NCBI RefSeq assembly: GCF_002207765.1
Contig: NZ_BDGJ01000008.1
Span: 1-37,630 of the forward strand
Reading direction: 5' to 3'
Length of the DNA: 37,630 nucleotides
Origin: Calderihabitans maritimus
GTDB lineage: Bacteria; Bacillota; KKC1; Calderihabitantales; Calderihabitantaceae
The stretch's first letter is position 1; each line of letters starts with the position of its first letter. The notes beneath the pieces are model-generated. The model saw only the letters and a list, made by a program, of their open reading frames with translations, had not been told where the DNA came from and searched no databases. Below are positions 17,413 to 26,393 of this stretch, piece after piece. The position numbers were made by a program, and so were the translations under genes.

Positions 17413-20400
17413 ATGAGCCTGCGTTTTATTCTCGGCCGGGCCGGTACCGGCAAATCTCACACTTGCCTGGAAGGCATCCGGCAGGCTTTACATAAAGAAC
17501 CTGCAGGTAACTCGATCATATTTCTGGTGCCGGAGCAGGCAACCTTTCAGATGGAACGCGCGCTGGTGAACCTGCCCGGTTTGGCGGGAACCATTCGGGC
17601 GCAGGTTTTAAGTTTCAGGCGCATGGCCTTTCGCGTACTGCAGGAAGCGGGCGGGGCCAGCCGCCCCCACATAGGGGAACTGGGAAAAAGGATGGCCCTA
17701 CAGGCGCTCCTGATAAAAAGAACTGACGACCTGAAAGTCTATAACCGGGCTGCCCGCCGGACCGGTTTTGTAGAGCAACTGGCGAGGACTATTTCGGAAA
17801 TGAAATCCTACCGGCTCAGTCCCGGGGATATAAAAGAGCATTACCTCCGGCTCAAACAAACGGGAGGGGAAGATTCTCTGCTGGCCGCTAAACTTCATGA
17901 CCTGGCCTGTCTCTACGCCGACTGGGAAGAATGGCTAAAAAACCGTTATATAGACCCGGACGACTATCTGAACCTGCTGGCAGAAAAAATACCGGAATCA
18001 CGTTTGATAAAGGGCGCTACCGTCTGGGTGGACGGATTTGCCGGCTTCACCCCCCAGGAATACCACGTTTTAGGCGCGCTGTTGCGCGCGGCCCGGCAGG
18101 TAAATGTAGCCCTTTGTATTGACAGCCGGGATGTCGACCGGGAACTGGAAGAAACGGATCTCTTTTATTCTACTTGGGAGACGTATCATAAATTAAGGAA
18201 AATAGCCGAAGATAACGGAATACCTGTTGCGGAGCCGCTTATTCTGGACCGGCCGGGTAAAGCGCCGTTTCGCTTCGCTCTGTCTCCCGAACTGGCGCAC
18301 TTGGAACGGGAATTCTTCCGCTACCCTACCTGCCCTTTCCGGGGAAAAGTCGAAGGGATACAACTGGTGGCGGCTGCCGACCGGCGGGCGGAGGTGGAAG
18401 CGGCGGCCCGCAAAATGATAAGCCTGTGCCGGGACAGGGGGTACCGCTGGCGGGAAATGGCGGTGATTTTGCGGGATTTGGAGCCGTATCGGGACTTAAT
18501 CGAGACGGTGTTTGGCGACTACGGTATACCGTATTTTATTGACCGGAAGCAGGAGGTTAGCCACCACCCTCTGGTAGAGCTGTTACGGTCGGCTCTGGAA
18601 ATAGTAACTACCCGGTGGGCTGATGAGCCTGTTTTCCGTTTTTTAAAAACGGATCTGGTACCACTGGAACGCGGCGAAGTAGATCACTTGGAAAATTATG
18701 TCCTGGCCCACGGTATAAAGGGAGAGATATGGTTGCGGGAAGAGCCGTGGGATTTTAACTATGAGCTGGCGTGGGAGGAAAACGGAACCGAGACTGATTA
18801 CGAGGAACGGAAGCTGGCGGCTGTTAACGCGGCCCGGGAAAAAGTACGGCATGTATTAGAGCCCTTTTACCGCCGCCTGAACCGTGAAAAATTGACGGTA
18901 AAGGAAATATGCAAAGCTTTGTGGGACCTGCTTGCGGCTCTAAAGGTATCCGAGCGTTTGGAAGAGTGGCGGCTGGAAGCGGAAAAGCAGGGGGATTTGG
19001 TGGGCCTTCAGGAGCAGGTGCAGGTATGGAACGGGGTTCTAGAACTGCTGGACCAGATGGCCGAGGCGTTGGGGGAAGAAGAAATCACTGTCTCGCAATA
19101 TGCACAAATATTGGAAGCAGGCCTCGAGAGCCTTCGTTTAGGTTTAATTCCTCCCGCCGTGGACCAGGTGCTGGTCGGTAACGTGGAAAGGTCGCGCCAC
19201 CCTAACCTTCGCGCTGCTTTCGTACTGGGCGCCGGCGAGGGAATAATGCCTGCCCGTATGGGCGAAGAAGGAGTTTTTTCGGATAAAGAGCGGAGCCAAA
19301 TGCGGAAAGAGGGGCTAGAACTGGCCCCTACCAGAACGGAGAGGGTGCTGCAGGAACAATATTTAATTTACATAGCTCTGACTCGCTCCGGCGAGTATCT
19401 TTGGTTGAGCTACCCCCTGGCGGATGCCGAAGGAAAGGCTTTAAATCCTTCTCCCGTGGTCAACCGCCTGCGGGAGATTTTCCCCGCGCTGGAGGTTGAC
19501 TTTGCCCCCAAAGAACCGGCGGGAGAAGAAGACCTGGAATTCGTAGTTAACCCCAATCGGTCTTTAACCTATTTGATAAACCAATTGCGGGAGGTCCGGC
19601 AGGGGAAACCCCTTTCGGCAGTCTGGGCAGAAGTATACCAGTGGTTTGTGGAAGACGAGAAGCGGAAGGAAGATTTTCGTAAATTGGTCAAAGCCCTCAA
19701 TTACAGCAACTTGCTTAAACCGCTGCCGCGGGAACTGGTCCAAAAACTCTACGGAAAACCGCTGCGCAGCAGTGTATCGCGGTTGGAGACTTTTGCCGCC
19801 TGTCCTTTTTCCTATTTTGCTTCCTATGGACTGCAGCTAAAGGAACGGCGCGTATTCGGTTTTGAAGCTCCCGACCGGGGAGTGTTTTTCCACCGGGCGC
19901 TCAAGCGTTTTGTAGAAAAACTACAGCAGCGGTCCCGAAAGTGGGGAGAATTGGACGGTGAAGAGAGAAGAAATTTAGTTCTCGAGGTAGTGGAGGAACT
20001 TCGTCCATGGTTACAAAGGGCTAACCTTCTGGGTTCTGCCCGCCATGACTATATCGTGCTGAAGCTCAGGCGGGAACTGGAACTGGCGGTAGAAATTCTA
20101 ACCGAGCATGCCCGCCGGGGCAGTTTTGTTCCCGTTGCCGTAGAAATGGACTTCGGCGGTGAAGGGAGTTTACCTCCGCTTCGCCTGCCGCTGCCGGAGG
20201 GGGAAATGGAACTGCGGGGACGAATAGATCGGGTAGACTGGGCGGAGTGGGAAGGACGTCACTTTTTCCGGGTGATTGACTATAAGAGCAGTCCGGCGGA
20301 TTTACGCCTGGAGGAAGTTTATCACGGCTTGTCCCTGCAGCTGTTGTGCTATCTGGCGGTAGTGCTGGAAAATGCGGAGAAACTGGCGGGAAGTCCGGCA

Positions 20401-20898
20401 GAACCCGGGGGAGTTTTATATTTCAGTGTTTACAGTCCTCTTGTGAACGAAAGCGGACCGGTAGCGGAGGAAGTAAGGAAGCAGGAGATTAAGAAACGTC
20501 TGAAGATGAAAGGGCTGGTCCTGGCAGACATGGACGCGGTGCGGCTAATGGGAGCGAGGGAAAAGGGAGAAACTTCTTACCTGATCCCCGTGCGGATCAA
20601 CCGGGACGGGAGCCTGGGTAAAGCTTCTTCCGCGGCCAGCCGGGAGCAGTTTGAAATGCTGTTGCGCCTGGTTAAGGAAAGAGCGCAGAAGCTGGGCAGC
20701 CGCATTGTGCGGGGCGAAATTGTAGTGGCCCCTTACCGGCGCGGTCAGGAGAGTCCCTGCCGGCATTGCCGGTACCGGCCAGTCTGCCAGTTCGATCCTC
20801 TCGCTGGTGACCAGTACCGTTTCCTGGAGAAAATTGCGGGGGATTTTTGGGAAAGAGTGGCAGCGGAACTGGAAGGGGGAGAGGCAAATGGTCTTTAG
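17413..20898 (+). CDS. addB: ATP-dependent helicase/nuclease subunit AddB
   Basis: Subunit of AddAB, the Gram-positive counterpart of RecBCD, which resects double-strand breaks and recognises Chi. 1161 residues, standard for Bacillus AddB (1166). Walker A GRAGTGKS (8-15). The 4Fe-4S cysteines are in place: C797 (FAACPFSYFASYG) and C1116, C1119, C1125 (CRHCRYRPVC), with the same spacing as the B. subtilis set. The nuclease motif VIDYKSS (Asp956, Lys958) lies between them. ATG start preceded by GGGGGACGGGAG. It overlaps addA by 11 bp, implying translational coupling. Confidence 0.97.
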   Translation: MSLRFILGRAGTGKSHTCLEGIRQALHKEPAGNSIIFLVPEQATFQMERALVNLPGLAGTIRAQVLSFRRMAFRVLQEAGGASRPHIGELGKRMALQALLIKRTDDLKVYNRAARRTGFVEQLARTISEMKSYRLSPGDIKEHYLRLKQTGGEDSLLAAKLHDLACLYADWEEWLKNRYIDPDDYLNLLAEKIPESRLIKGATVWVDGFAGFTPQEYHVLGALLRAARQVNVALCIDSRDVDRELEETDLFYSTWETYHKLRKIAEDNGIPVAEPLILDRPGKAPFRFALSPELAHLEREFFRYPTCPFRGKVEGIQLVAAADRRAEVEAAARKMISLCRDRGYRWREMAVILRDLEPYRDLIETVFGDYGIPYFIDRKQEVSHHPLVELLRSALEIVTTRWADEPVFRFLKTDLVPLERGEVDHLENYVLAHGIKGEIWLREEPWDFNYELAWEENGTETDYEERKLAAVNAAREKVRHVLEPFYRRLNREKLTVKEICKALWDLLAALKVSERLEEWRLEAEKQGDLVGLQEQVQVWNGVLELLDQMAEALGEEEITVSQYAQILEAGLESLRLGLIPPAVDQVLVGNVERSRHPNLRAAFVLGAGEGIMPARMGEEGVFSDKERSQMRKEGLELAPTRTERVLQEQYLIYIALTRSGEYLWLSYPLADAEGKALNPSPVVNRLREIFPALEVDFAPKEPAGEEDLEFVVNPNRSLTYLINQLREVRQGKPLSAVWAEVYQWFVEDEKRKEDFRKLVKALNYSNLLKPLPRELVQKLYGKPLRSSVSRLETFAACPFSYFASYGLQLKERRVFGFEAPDRGVFFHRALKRFVEKLQQRSRKWGELDGEERRNLVLEVVEELRPWLQRANLLGSARHDYIVLKLRRELELAVEILTEHARRGSFVPVAVEMDFGGEGSLPPLRLPLPEGEMELRGRIDRVDWAEWEGRHFFRVIDYKSSPADLRLEEVYHGLSLQLLCYLAVVLENAEKLAGSPAEPGGVLYFSVYSPLVNESGPVAEEVRKQEIKKRLKMKGLVLADMDAVRLMGAREKGETSYLIPVRINRDGSLGKASSAASREQFEMLLRLVKERAQKLGSRIVRGEIVVAPYRRGQESPCRHCRYRPVCQFDPLAGDQYRFLEKIAGDFWERVAAELEGGEANGL

Positions 20899-23800
20899 GC
20901 AGAAAGATATTCCAGAGCCCTGGACCGAACCCCAATGGGAAGCCATTGTTACCCGGGGAACAAACCTTCTGGTATCAGCGGCGGCCGGGGCCGGCAAGAC
21001 AGCCGTGTTGGTAGAGCGTATCATCCATCTGATAACCGGCCCGGACCCTGTAGAGATTAATCGTTTGCTGGTAGTCACCTTTACCGAGGCAGCGGCAGCG
21101 GAGATGCGTCAGCGTATAGGCAAAGCTTTGGAGGAAGCTCTGGAGCGGGACCCGGACAATGCTTACTTGCGCCGGCAGAGGGCCCTTTTGAACCAAGCTT
21201 CCATTTCCACAATCCACTCTTTTTGCCTGGAAGTCATTAGGCGTTACTATTACCGTCTTGACCTGGACCCGGCCTTCCGGGTAGCCGACGAAAACGAAGC
21301 CGCCCTGTTGAGGTTGGAGACGGTAGATGACCTCTTCGAGGAACTGTACGCTTCCAGGGACGAAGAATTTTTAACCCTGGTAGAGCACTACGGCGGTAAT
21401 CGCAATGATGAGAATTTGAAGAATATTGTATTAGACCTGTACCAATTTACCTGCGCCCAGCCCTGGCCGTGGGAAAAGCTGCGGGAAGCGGTAGCCGCCT
21501 TTAAGGTGGAGGAAGCTACTCCTATGGAAAATCTGCCCTGGACGGGAGCAGTGCTGGAATACATAGCTATGGAGCTGGAAAGAATGGAATTTTTGCTCCG
21601 CCAGGCTTTAGAGCTTTGTTCCTATCCCGGCGGTCCGGAGGCATACCGGGAAAATCTGGAGCAGGACTTGCAGATGGTGGGAAGGCTTGCTGCGTATTGC
21701 CGCGAAGGTTCCTGGGAGCAACTGAGGAGCAACTGGCTGGGTATATCGTTCTCTAAACTAAAAAGGATAAAAAAAGAAGAAGTTGACGAAGCTTTGGCCG
21801 ATAAAGTTAAATCATTACGGCAAACGGTTAAGGACAAATTAAAAGAATTGGGGGACACCTATTTTCAGCGGGAACCGGAAGCACTTCTTCAAGACATAAA
21901 CCGCTTGGGGCCTTTGATGGAAGGCCTGGTCAACCTGGTTTACCGATTTAGCCAAGCCTACAGCCGTTCCAAGCAGGCCCGCGGGCTCCTGGATTTCGCC
22001 GACCTGGAGCATTACTGCCTGAAGCTTCTGCTGGATCCCGAGGCAGGGCCGGGAGAGCTGGTCGCTTCTCCCATTGCCCGGGAACTCCAGGAACAATATG
22101 AGGAAGTGCTGGTAGACGAATACCAGGACGTGAACGCCGTCCAGGACGCTATTTTAAACCTGGTTTCCCGGCAGGATGGTAATCGCTCCAATCTCTTTAT
22201 GGTGGGAGATGTCAAGCAGAGCATTTACCGTTTCCGACTGGCCGAGCCGGGAATGTTTCTCCGCAAATACCGGGACTATTCAGATTCGGAACAGCAAGCG
22301 GGACGCCGTATAGACCTCAACGCCAATTTTCGCAGCCGCCGGGAAATAGTGGACGGGGTGAACTTCCTGTTCCGCCAGATACTTACGCCCCGGGTAGGGG
22401 AGATGGCCTATGATTCTGCTGCCGAACTGGTATGTATGGCGGATTACCCGGAGGTAACCGAAGAAAACTGCGCCCCTTCGGTAGCGGGGCCGGTTGAACT
22501 TCACCTGGTGGCCAGGGAAAACGAGACGGAAAGCTCGTATACCGAGGACTATAATGAGACGGTGGAAGGGGAGGAAGAGTATTCTTCTCGGGAGTTAGAG
22601 GCACTGGAGCGGGAAGCCCATGTAATTGCCCGCCGGATTAAGGAAATGGTGCAAGGTACCCCCGAGAAGCCGGGACCGGCCTTTTCAGTGTGGGATAAGG
22701 CGGAGAAAAAGTACCGCCCCCTAAAATACCGGGATATTGTAATTCTACTTCGTTCCACCCGGCACCGGGCCAATGTTTTCCTGGAGGCGCTCAGCCAGTG
22801 GGGGATACCTGCTTACGCGGACTTGGGCACCGGGTATTTTTCCTCTCCGGAAGTGGAAACGGTCATGTCTTTGTTACGCATTATCGACAACCCGCGGCAG
22901 GATATCCACCTAGCTGCGGTGCTGCGTTCACCCCTGTTCGGTTTTACGGCGGAAGAACTGGCCCGCATCCGGCTGTACGACCGCCGGGGAGATTTTTACG
23001 CAGCGGTTTTGGCAGCCGCCAGGGATTCCGGCTCTGAACCGTTAAGAAGCAAGCTGCGGGATTTTTTGGCGAAGCTGGAGCGCTGGCGCACTACAGCCCG
23101 ACGGAGTCCGCTGGGAGAATTGATCTGGCAGATTTACCGGGAGACAGGCTATCCAGACTTTGCCGGCGGGTTACCCGGAGGTGCGCAGCGCCGGGCCAAC
23201 CTATTGGCGCTCTACGAGCGGGCCCGGCAGTTTGACAGTTTTGCCCGGCAGGGACTCTTCCGTTTTCTTCGCTTCGTAGAGCGGCTGCGCCGGAGCGAAG
23301 GTGATTTAGGTACTGCCCGGGCTCTCGGGGAAAATGAGGACGTAGTGCGTATAATGAGTATTCACAAGAGCAAGGGCCTGGAGTTTCCAGTGGTCTTTGT
23401 GGCTGACCTGGGAAGGCAATTTAACTGGAGGGACCTGCAGGGAGACTTGCTTTTTCACCCGGGTTTAGGATTGGGACCTAAAGTGGTTGACCCGCAGGCG
23501 GGAATCAAATATCCCAGCCTGGCCTATTTGGCTGTTAGGGAACGCTGCCGCCTGGAAAGCCTGGCCGAGGAATTGCGGATATTATACGTGGCCTTGACCA
23601 GAGCTAGGGAGAGGCTCGTTTTGGTAGGTTCGGCCCGGGAACTGGAAAAGTGTTGTAGGCAATGGTGCGGGATGGTTAGCCGTCTCGAATGGCCGTTGCC
23701 CGACGGGTACCTGGCGGCGGCCCGGACTTATTTGGACTGGATCTGTTCGGCGGTAGCGCGCCATTCCTGCGCCTCTCCCTTGCGGAATTTAGCTGGAGTT

Positions 23801-24703
23801 GGGGAGAAAGGCTGGGGGGAGGTCAGCGACGACCCCTCCCGGTGGAAAGTGGAAATTTGGGGATTGTCGGAAGGGAAAAAGGTCTCGGTTCCCGTTGCCG
23901 CTTCCCCGGAGGGCTCTCCGGTGTGGGACAAGATAATCCGGCAGGAACCCTTAAGCTTGCCCGAGCGGCCTTTTCGGGAAGAAGTGCACAGGCGCCTTAA
24001 CTGGCGCTACCCGTACCGGATCATAGTAACCCGGCCGGCCAAACTGTCGGTCAGTGAACTGAAACGCCGGTTTGATTACCAGGATGCTGACCGGGAAGCA
24101 GTTTTCTTGGCTTACCGGCCACAGTTGGCGGAACGCCCGCGCTTTTTGCAGCAGAGCACGGAACTTACCGGAGCGGAAAAAGGTTTAGCCTTTCACCTGG
24201 TCATGCAGCACCTGGACCTGAGCCGGCCTCTGGATGAAGAGGAGATTAAACGACAGGTAGAGGCCATGGTCTTTCGGGAAATTCTCACGGAAGAGCAAGC
24301 CCGGGCGGTCCGAGTTGAGGATGTGGTAACCTTTTTCCAGCATCCATTGGGTACAAGAATCCAGCAGTCTTACCGTTCCCTCCGCCGGGAAGTGCCTTTC
24401 AGCTTGGGGTTGCCGGCCCGGGAGGTATATCCCGATTTACCCCCGGAGGTAGCGGGAGAAGACCGGGTACTGGTTCAGGGCATCATTGACTGTTTCCTGG
24501 AGGAAGAAGACGGTTTTCTGCTCCTTGATTTCAAAACGGACCGATTCGGCAGCCGGAAACTGCCGGAAGCAGTGGAGCGCTACCGGGTGCAGATAAATTT
24601 GTACGCCCGCGCTCTCCAAGCAATTTACCGCAAGCCGGTCAAAGAAGCATACATTTACTTCGTGGCTCTTGCTCGAGCGGTACCGGTAATAACCGGCCGG
24701 TAA
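20888..24703 (+). CDS. addA: ATP-dependent helicase/nuclease subunit AddA
   Basis: UvrD-like 3'-5' helicase fused to a RecB-type nuclease; works with AddB in double-strand-break resection. 1271 residues (B. subtilis 1232). Helicase motifs: Walker A SAAAGAGKT (30-38), VTFTEAAAAEMRQRI, LVDEYQDVNAVQD, VGDVKQSIYRFR, LNANFRSRREIV, SIHKSKGLEFPVVFV and LYVALTRARERLVLV. The C-terminal nuclease motif is LLDFKTD (Asp1214, Lys1216) followed by QINLYARAL. The start is ATG 20888 inside the end of addB with GGGGGAG upstream; the longer frame from 20807 is just AddB's tail in another frame. No terminator is visible before the convergent gene at 24736. Confidence 0.97.
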   Translation: MVFRQKDIPEPWTEPQWEAIVTRGTNLLVSAAAGAGKTAVLVERIIHLITGPDPVEINRLLVVTFTEAAAAEMRQRIGKALEEALERDPDNAYLRRQRALLNQASISTIHSFCLEVIRRYYYRLDLDPAFRVADENEAALLRLETVDDLFEELYASRDEEFLTLVEHYGGNRNDENLKNIVLDLYQFTCAQPWPWEKLREAVAAFKVEEATPMENLPWTGAVLEYIAMELERMEFLLRQALELCSYPGGPEAYRENLEQDLQMVGRLAAYCREGSWEQLRSNWLGISFSKLKRIKKEEVDEALADKVKSLRQTVKDKLKELGDTYFQREPEALLQDINRLGPLMEGLVNLVYRFSQAYSRSKQARGLLDFADLEHYCLKLLLDPEAGPGELVASPIARELQEQYEEVLVDEYQDVNAVQDAILNLVSRQDGNRSNLFMVGDVKQSIYRFRLAEPGMFLRKYRDYSDSEQQAGRRIDLNANFRSRREIVDGVNFLFRQILTPRVGEMAYDSAAELVCMADYPEVTEENCAPSVAGPVELHLVARENETESSYTEDYNETVEGEEEYSSRELEALEREAHVIARRIKEMVQGTPEKPGPAFSVWDKAEKKYRPLKYRDIVILLRSTRHRANVFLEALSQWGIPAYADLGTGYFSSPEVETVMSLLRIIDNPRQDIHLAAVLRSPLFGFTAEELARIRLYDRRGDFYAAVLAAARDSGSEPLRSKLRDFLAKLERWRTTARRSPLGELIWQIYRETGYPDFAGGLPGGAQRRANLLALYERARQFDSFARQGLFRFLRFVERLRRSEGDLGTARALGENEDVVRIMSIHKSKGLEFPVVFVADLGRQFNWRDLQGDLLFHPGLGLGPKVVDPQAGIKYPSLAYLAVRERCRLESLAEELRILYVALTRARERLVLVGSARELEKCCRQWCGMVSRLEWPLPDGYLAAARTYLDWICSAVARHSCASPLRNLAGVGEKGWGEVSDDPSRWKVEIWGLSEGKKVSVPVAASPEGSPVWDKIIRQEPLSLPERPFREEVHRRLNWRYPYRIIVTRPAKLSVSELKRRFDYQDADREAVFLAYRPQLAERPRFLQQSTELTGAEKGLAFHLVMQHLDLSRPLDEEEIKRQVEAMVFREILTEEQARAVRVEDVVTFFQHPLGTRIQQSYRSLRREVPFSLGLPAREVYPDLPPEVAGEDRVLVQGIIDCFLEEEDGFLLLDFKTDRFGSRKLPEAVERYRVQINLYARALQAIYRKPVKEAYIYFVALARAVPVITGR

Positions 24704-24735
24704 GAAATTTTCGCATTCCAGCCGCCTTCCGTGCG

Positions 24736-25236
24736 TCAAAGCATGTATTTCTCGGCCAGGTCCGCTCTCCGGCAGGCCAGCGGGTAGGGTATGCGGCTCA
24801 GATGCGCCATCTCCCGGGGGGAAATTCGTTTGCCCATGCTCTTTAGAGCAGCAGGCGGGACCAGAAGCACGGCTGCGAAATCTTCCGCATCCTCCTCAAG
24901 CCTGCTTTCTAGAATCTTCTGAACATAGATACCGGGGGCTTTGTGCAGGAAATGGTGGCCGAGGCCGTGAGCCAACGCATGCTTCAGTTCCGCTTCAGGC
25001 AGGCCTCTTTTTACCGTCAGCAGTGCTATACCGTCGGGCGTTCTGATGTAAGTTTCCGTGATACGCCCCTTGAAAGGGAAACTTCCTATTATAATATCTT
25101 CTTGTCTGGCCAGGTTGCGAAGGCAGTGAAGATTGGGAAATGTATGAAGGTTATACGCTTCAACCACTTTCAAAGCCTGCACCATCCCTGTATTCAACAG
25201 CGACACCCTCTTTCTGGTAGGATCTACTATTTCCAT
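24736..25236 (-). CDS. ImmA/IrrE-family protein with degenerate zinc-peptidase motif
   Basis: A 166-residue protein with the layout of ImmA/IrrE metallopeptidases: a helical N-terminus, a beta region (IIIGSFPFKGRITETYI), the zinc helix ALAHGLGHHFLH, and the second conserved helix EEDAEDFAAVLLVPPAAL. The normal HEXXH is HGLGH (residues 90-94): both His ligands remain but the catalytic Glu is Gly, encoded by GGC (24964-24966). Glu codons are two changes away, so a single base error does not explain it. ImmA proteins cleave or antagonise XRE repressors in mobile elements and stress circuits; this copy may be a non-catalytic sensor or partner. Two XRE genes lie next to it. The start has no Shine-Dalgarno but sits 8 nt from a TATAAT box, suggesting a leaderless transcript. 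Confidence 0.75.
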   Translation of the reverse strand: MEIVDPTRKRVSLLNTGMVQALKVVEAYNLHTFPNLHCLRNLARQEDIIIGSFPFKGRITETYIRTPDGIALLTVKRGLPEAELKHALAHGLGHHFLHKAPGIYVQKILESRLEEDAEDFAAVLLVPPAALKSMGKRISPREMAHLSRIPYPLACRRADLAEKYML

Positions 25237-25244
25237 TCGTTAAA

Positions 25245-25250
25245 ATTATA
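25245..25250 (-). promoter_or_regulatory. Possible -10 box of the ImmA-like gene (leaderless start)
   Basis: A perfect TATAAT on the minus strand ends 8 nt before the ATG at 25236. Transcription would begin almost at the start codon. No good -35 hexamer is seen at 16-18 nt, so this is a weak call. Confidence 0.35.
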
Positions 25251-25292
25251 CAACCTATATGGTACAATTTTTTTTCGAATTTTGTCATAAAT

Positions 25293-25326
25293 ATAAAAAA
25301 CTCCACTCATCAAGACGTGGAGTTTT
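25293..25326 (-). terminator. Terminator of the minus-strand XRE gene
   Basis: On the minus strand: stem ACTCCAC/GTGGAGT extended by flanking A/T pairs, then a run of T. The TGA stop of the XRE gene (25310-25312) lies in the hairpin loop, so the gene ends inside its own terminator. It separates this gene from the ImmA-like gene downstream. Confidence 0.8.
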
Positions 25327-25759
25327 TCTCATTGGTAAGGGCCTTTTTGCGCCGCTCTCTTTCCTTTTCTATCACCCTCAGAGCCCAGTCCCAGTATTCA
25401 GCCAGGGATTCTTTTTCTTCCTGGGTAAGGTCCGTAATGCGCTTTAAAAGGTCGGCGAAAAGAGGATCGGTGAGCGCCTGCCTGAGCTTTGGCTCGAAGG
25501 GAATATTGTCCTGCTCGCGAACCTCGCCTAAATATTTTGGCTCTGGTTTTCCGCGGTAATCGGTGCGACCCAGCAGGTAGTCGACCGATACGTTGAAAAA
25601 ATCGGCGAGCCTTTCCAGCGTTTCCGGATCGGGGGTACGCCGGTTTCTTTCGTACATGGCTATGGTGCTCTGCCCCATGTTTAATTGCTTGGCCAGCTCG
25701 GCCTGGGAAAGGCCCTTTTCCCTGCGCAGGGCCGCCAGCCTTTCGCTTAGTGGTTTCAT
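25310..25759 (-). CDS. XRE-family transcriptional repressor
   Basis: A 149-residue DNA-binding protein. Helix-turn-helix domain at residues 5-62 (LAALRREKGLSQAELAKQLN, STIAMYERNRRTPDPETL, LADFFNVSVDYLLGRTD), the ImmR/cI-like pattern. The C-terminal half is charged and helical, suited to oligomerisation, with no peptidase (LexA-type) domain. ATG 25759 has GAGGTG 8 nt upstream. It is divergent from another XRE gene; a 25-bp inverted repeat in between overlaps its own -35 box, suggesting autorepression. The nearby ImmA-like protein is the expected antagonist in ImmA/ImmR-type switches. Its targets are unknown. Confidence 0.9.
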   Translation of the reverse strand: MKPLSERLAALRREKGLSQAELAKQLNMGQSTIAMYERNRRTPDPETLERLADFFNVSVDYLLGRTDYRGKPEPKYLGEVREQDNIPFEPKLRQALTDPLFADLLKRITDLTQEEKESLAEYWDWALRVIEKERERRKKALTNEKNSTS

Positions 25760-25779
25760 TGCTCATACACCTCGCTGTC

Positions 25780-25819
25780 AATGTAGCACCATGCGTGATA
25801 TTAGACAATAGTTTATCAC
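25780..25819 (-). promoter_or_regulatory. Promoter of the minus-strand XRE gene with overlapping inverted repeat
   Basis: Minus-strand TTGTCT (25808-25803), 17-nt spacer, TACATT (25785-25780). The inverted repeat GTGATA-N13-TATCAC (25795-25819) covers the -35 element, a plausible operator for one of the two XRE proteins. Confidence 0.5.
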
Positions 25820-25847
25820 TAAAAAGAATTTTTTATTCGTAAACCTA

Positions 25848-25877
25848 TTGACATATATTGCAAAGTGTGATTATATT
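25848..25877 (+). promoter_or_regulatory. Promoter of the plus-strand XRE gene
   Basis: TTGACA (25848-25853) followed at 17-18 nt by TTATAT/TATATT (25871-25877). A GTGATT half-site (25867-25872), like the arms of the nearby inverted repeat, touches the -10 box. Confidence 0.65.
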
Positions 25878-25923
25878 ATTAAATGTAAGGCTGTTACAGT
25901 TTGTGACAGAAATGGTGATTCCC

Positions 25924-26193
25924 ATGCGCAACGAAAAAATGTACCGGCTTCGTATAGAACGGGGGCTTACCCAAAGGGAGGTTGCGGAAGCGGTAGGGAT
26001 CAGCCAGAGCGCTTACGCCATGATTGAGGGTGGTCACCGGCATCCCAGGAAGGCTATCGAGAAAAAGCTGGCAGACTTTTTTGGGGTAACCGTGGACGAG
26101 CTTTTTTTTGCCGAAAATAATCACGAAACGCAATATGAAGATGAATTGGATGCGGAACGTGATGATGAGAATTCAGATTCGAATCACCCGTAA
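25924..26193 (+). CDS. Small XRE-family (Cro-like) regulator
   Basis: An 89-residue protein that is almost entirely one helix-turn-helix domain (YRLRIERGLTQREVAEAVG, SQSAYAMIEGGHRHPRKAI, LADFFGVTVDELFF) plus a short acidic Asn/Asp/Glu-rich tail. It resembles Cro/SinR-type regulators without an effector domain. The ATG at 25924 fits the family N-terminus (MRNEKMYRLRIERG); ATG 25912 and GTG 25915 are also in frame. None has a good Shine-Dalgarno. It is divergent from the 149-residue XRE gene, giving a phage-like bidirectional switch layout. No integrase, excisionase or structural phage gene is in the window, so this may be a domesticated remnant. Confidence 0.85.
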   Translation: MRNEKMYRLRIERGLTQREVAEAVGISQSAYAMIEGGHRHPRKAIEKKLADFFGVTVDELFFAENNHETQYEDELDAERDDENSDSNHP

Positions 26194-26393
26194 AACTGGC
26201 AGCGAACGGCGGTCCTTACCTGGTGCTTTGTTGAGAGCCGGTGGGGGAGGTGAAGGCGGAGAGCTGTTTCGCAGTGCTTTATTAGAAACGACGTCTGCCA
26301 AATCGGGGGTGAGAGCAAAGAGTGGAAAACGCAAGGTGGTTCTATCGAAAATTTTCATCAGGGCAGAATTGGAAAAGGAGGGAGAAATAAGAA
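26194..26393 (+). other. 200-bp leader region upstream of the FN3-repeat surface protein gene
   Basis: No convincing gene. TGGCAG (26197-26202) and CTGCCA (26295-26300) could pair and enclose about 90 nt with an inner GTTTC/GAAAC pairing (about 26267-26288). The region could be a structured leader, but I do not recognise a known riboswitch. A strong AAAAGGAGGG ribosome site (about 26373-26382) ends it. Confidence 0.35.

Noticed and set aside
20807-20887. Longer start for addA
   Set aside because: The added residues are the addB tail in another frame; ATG 20888 has a ribosome site and matches the AddA N-terminus.
26194-26393. Cyclic-di-GMP or cyclic-di-AMP riboswitch before the surface protein gene
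   Set aside because: None of the conserved core segments of these riboswitches could be matched by eye.
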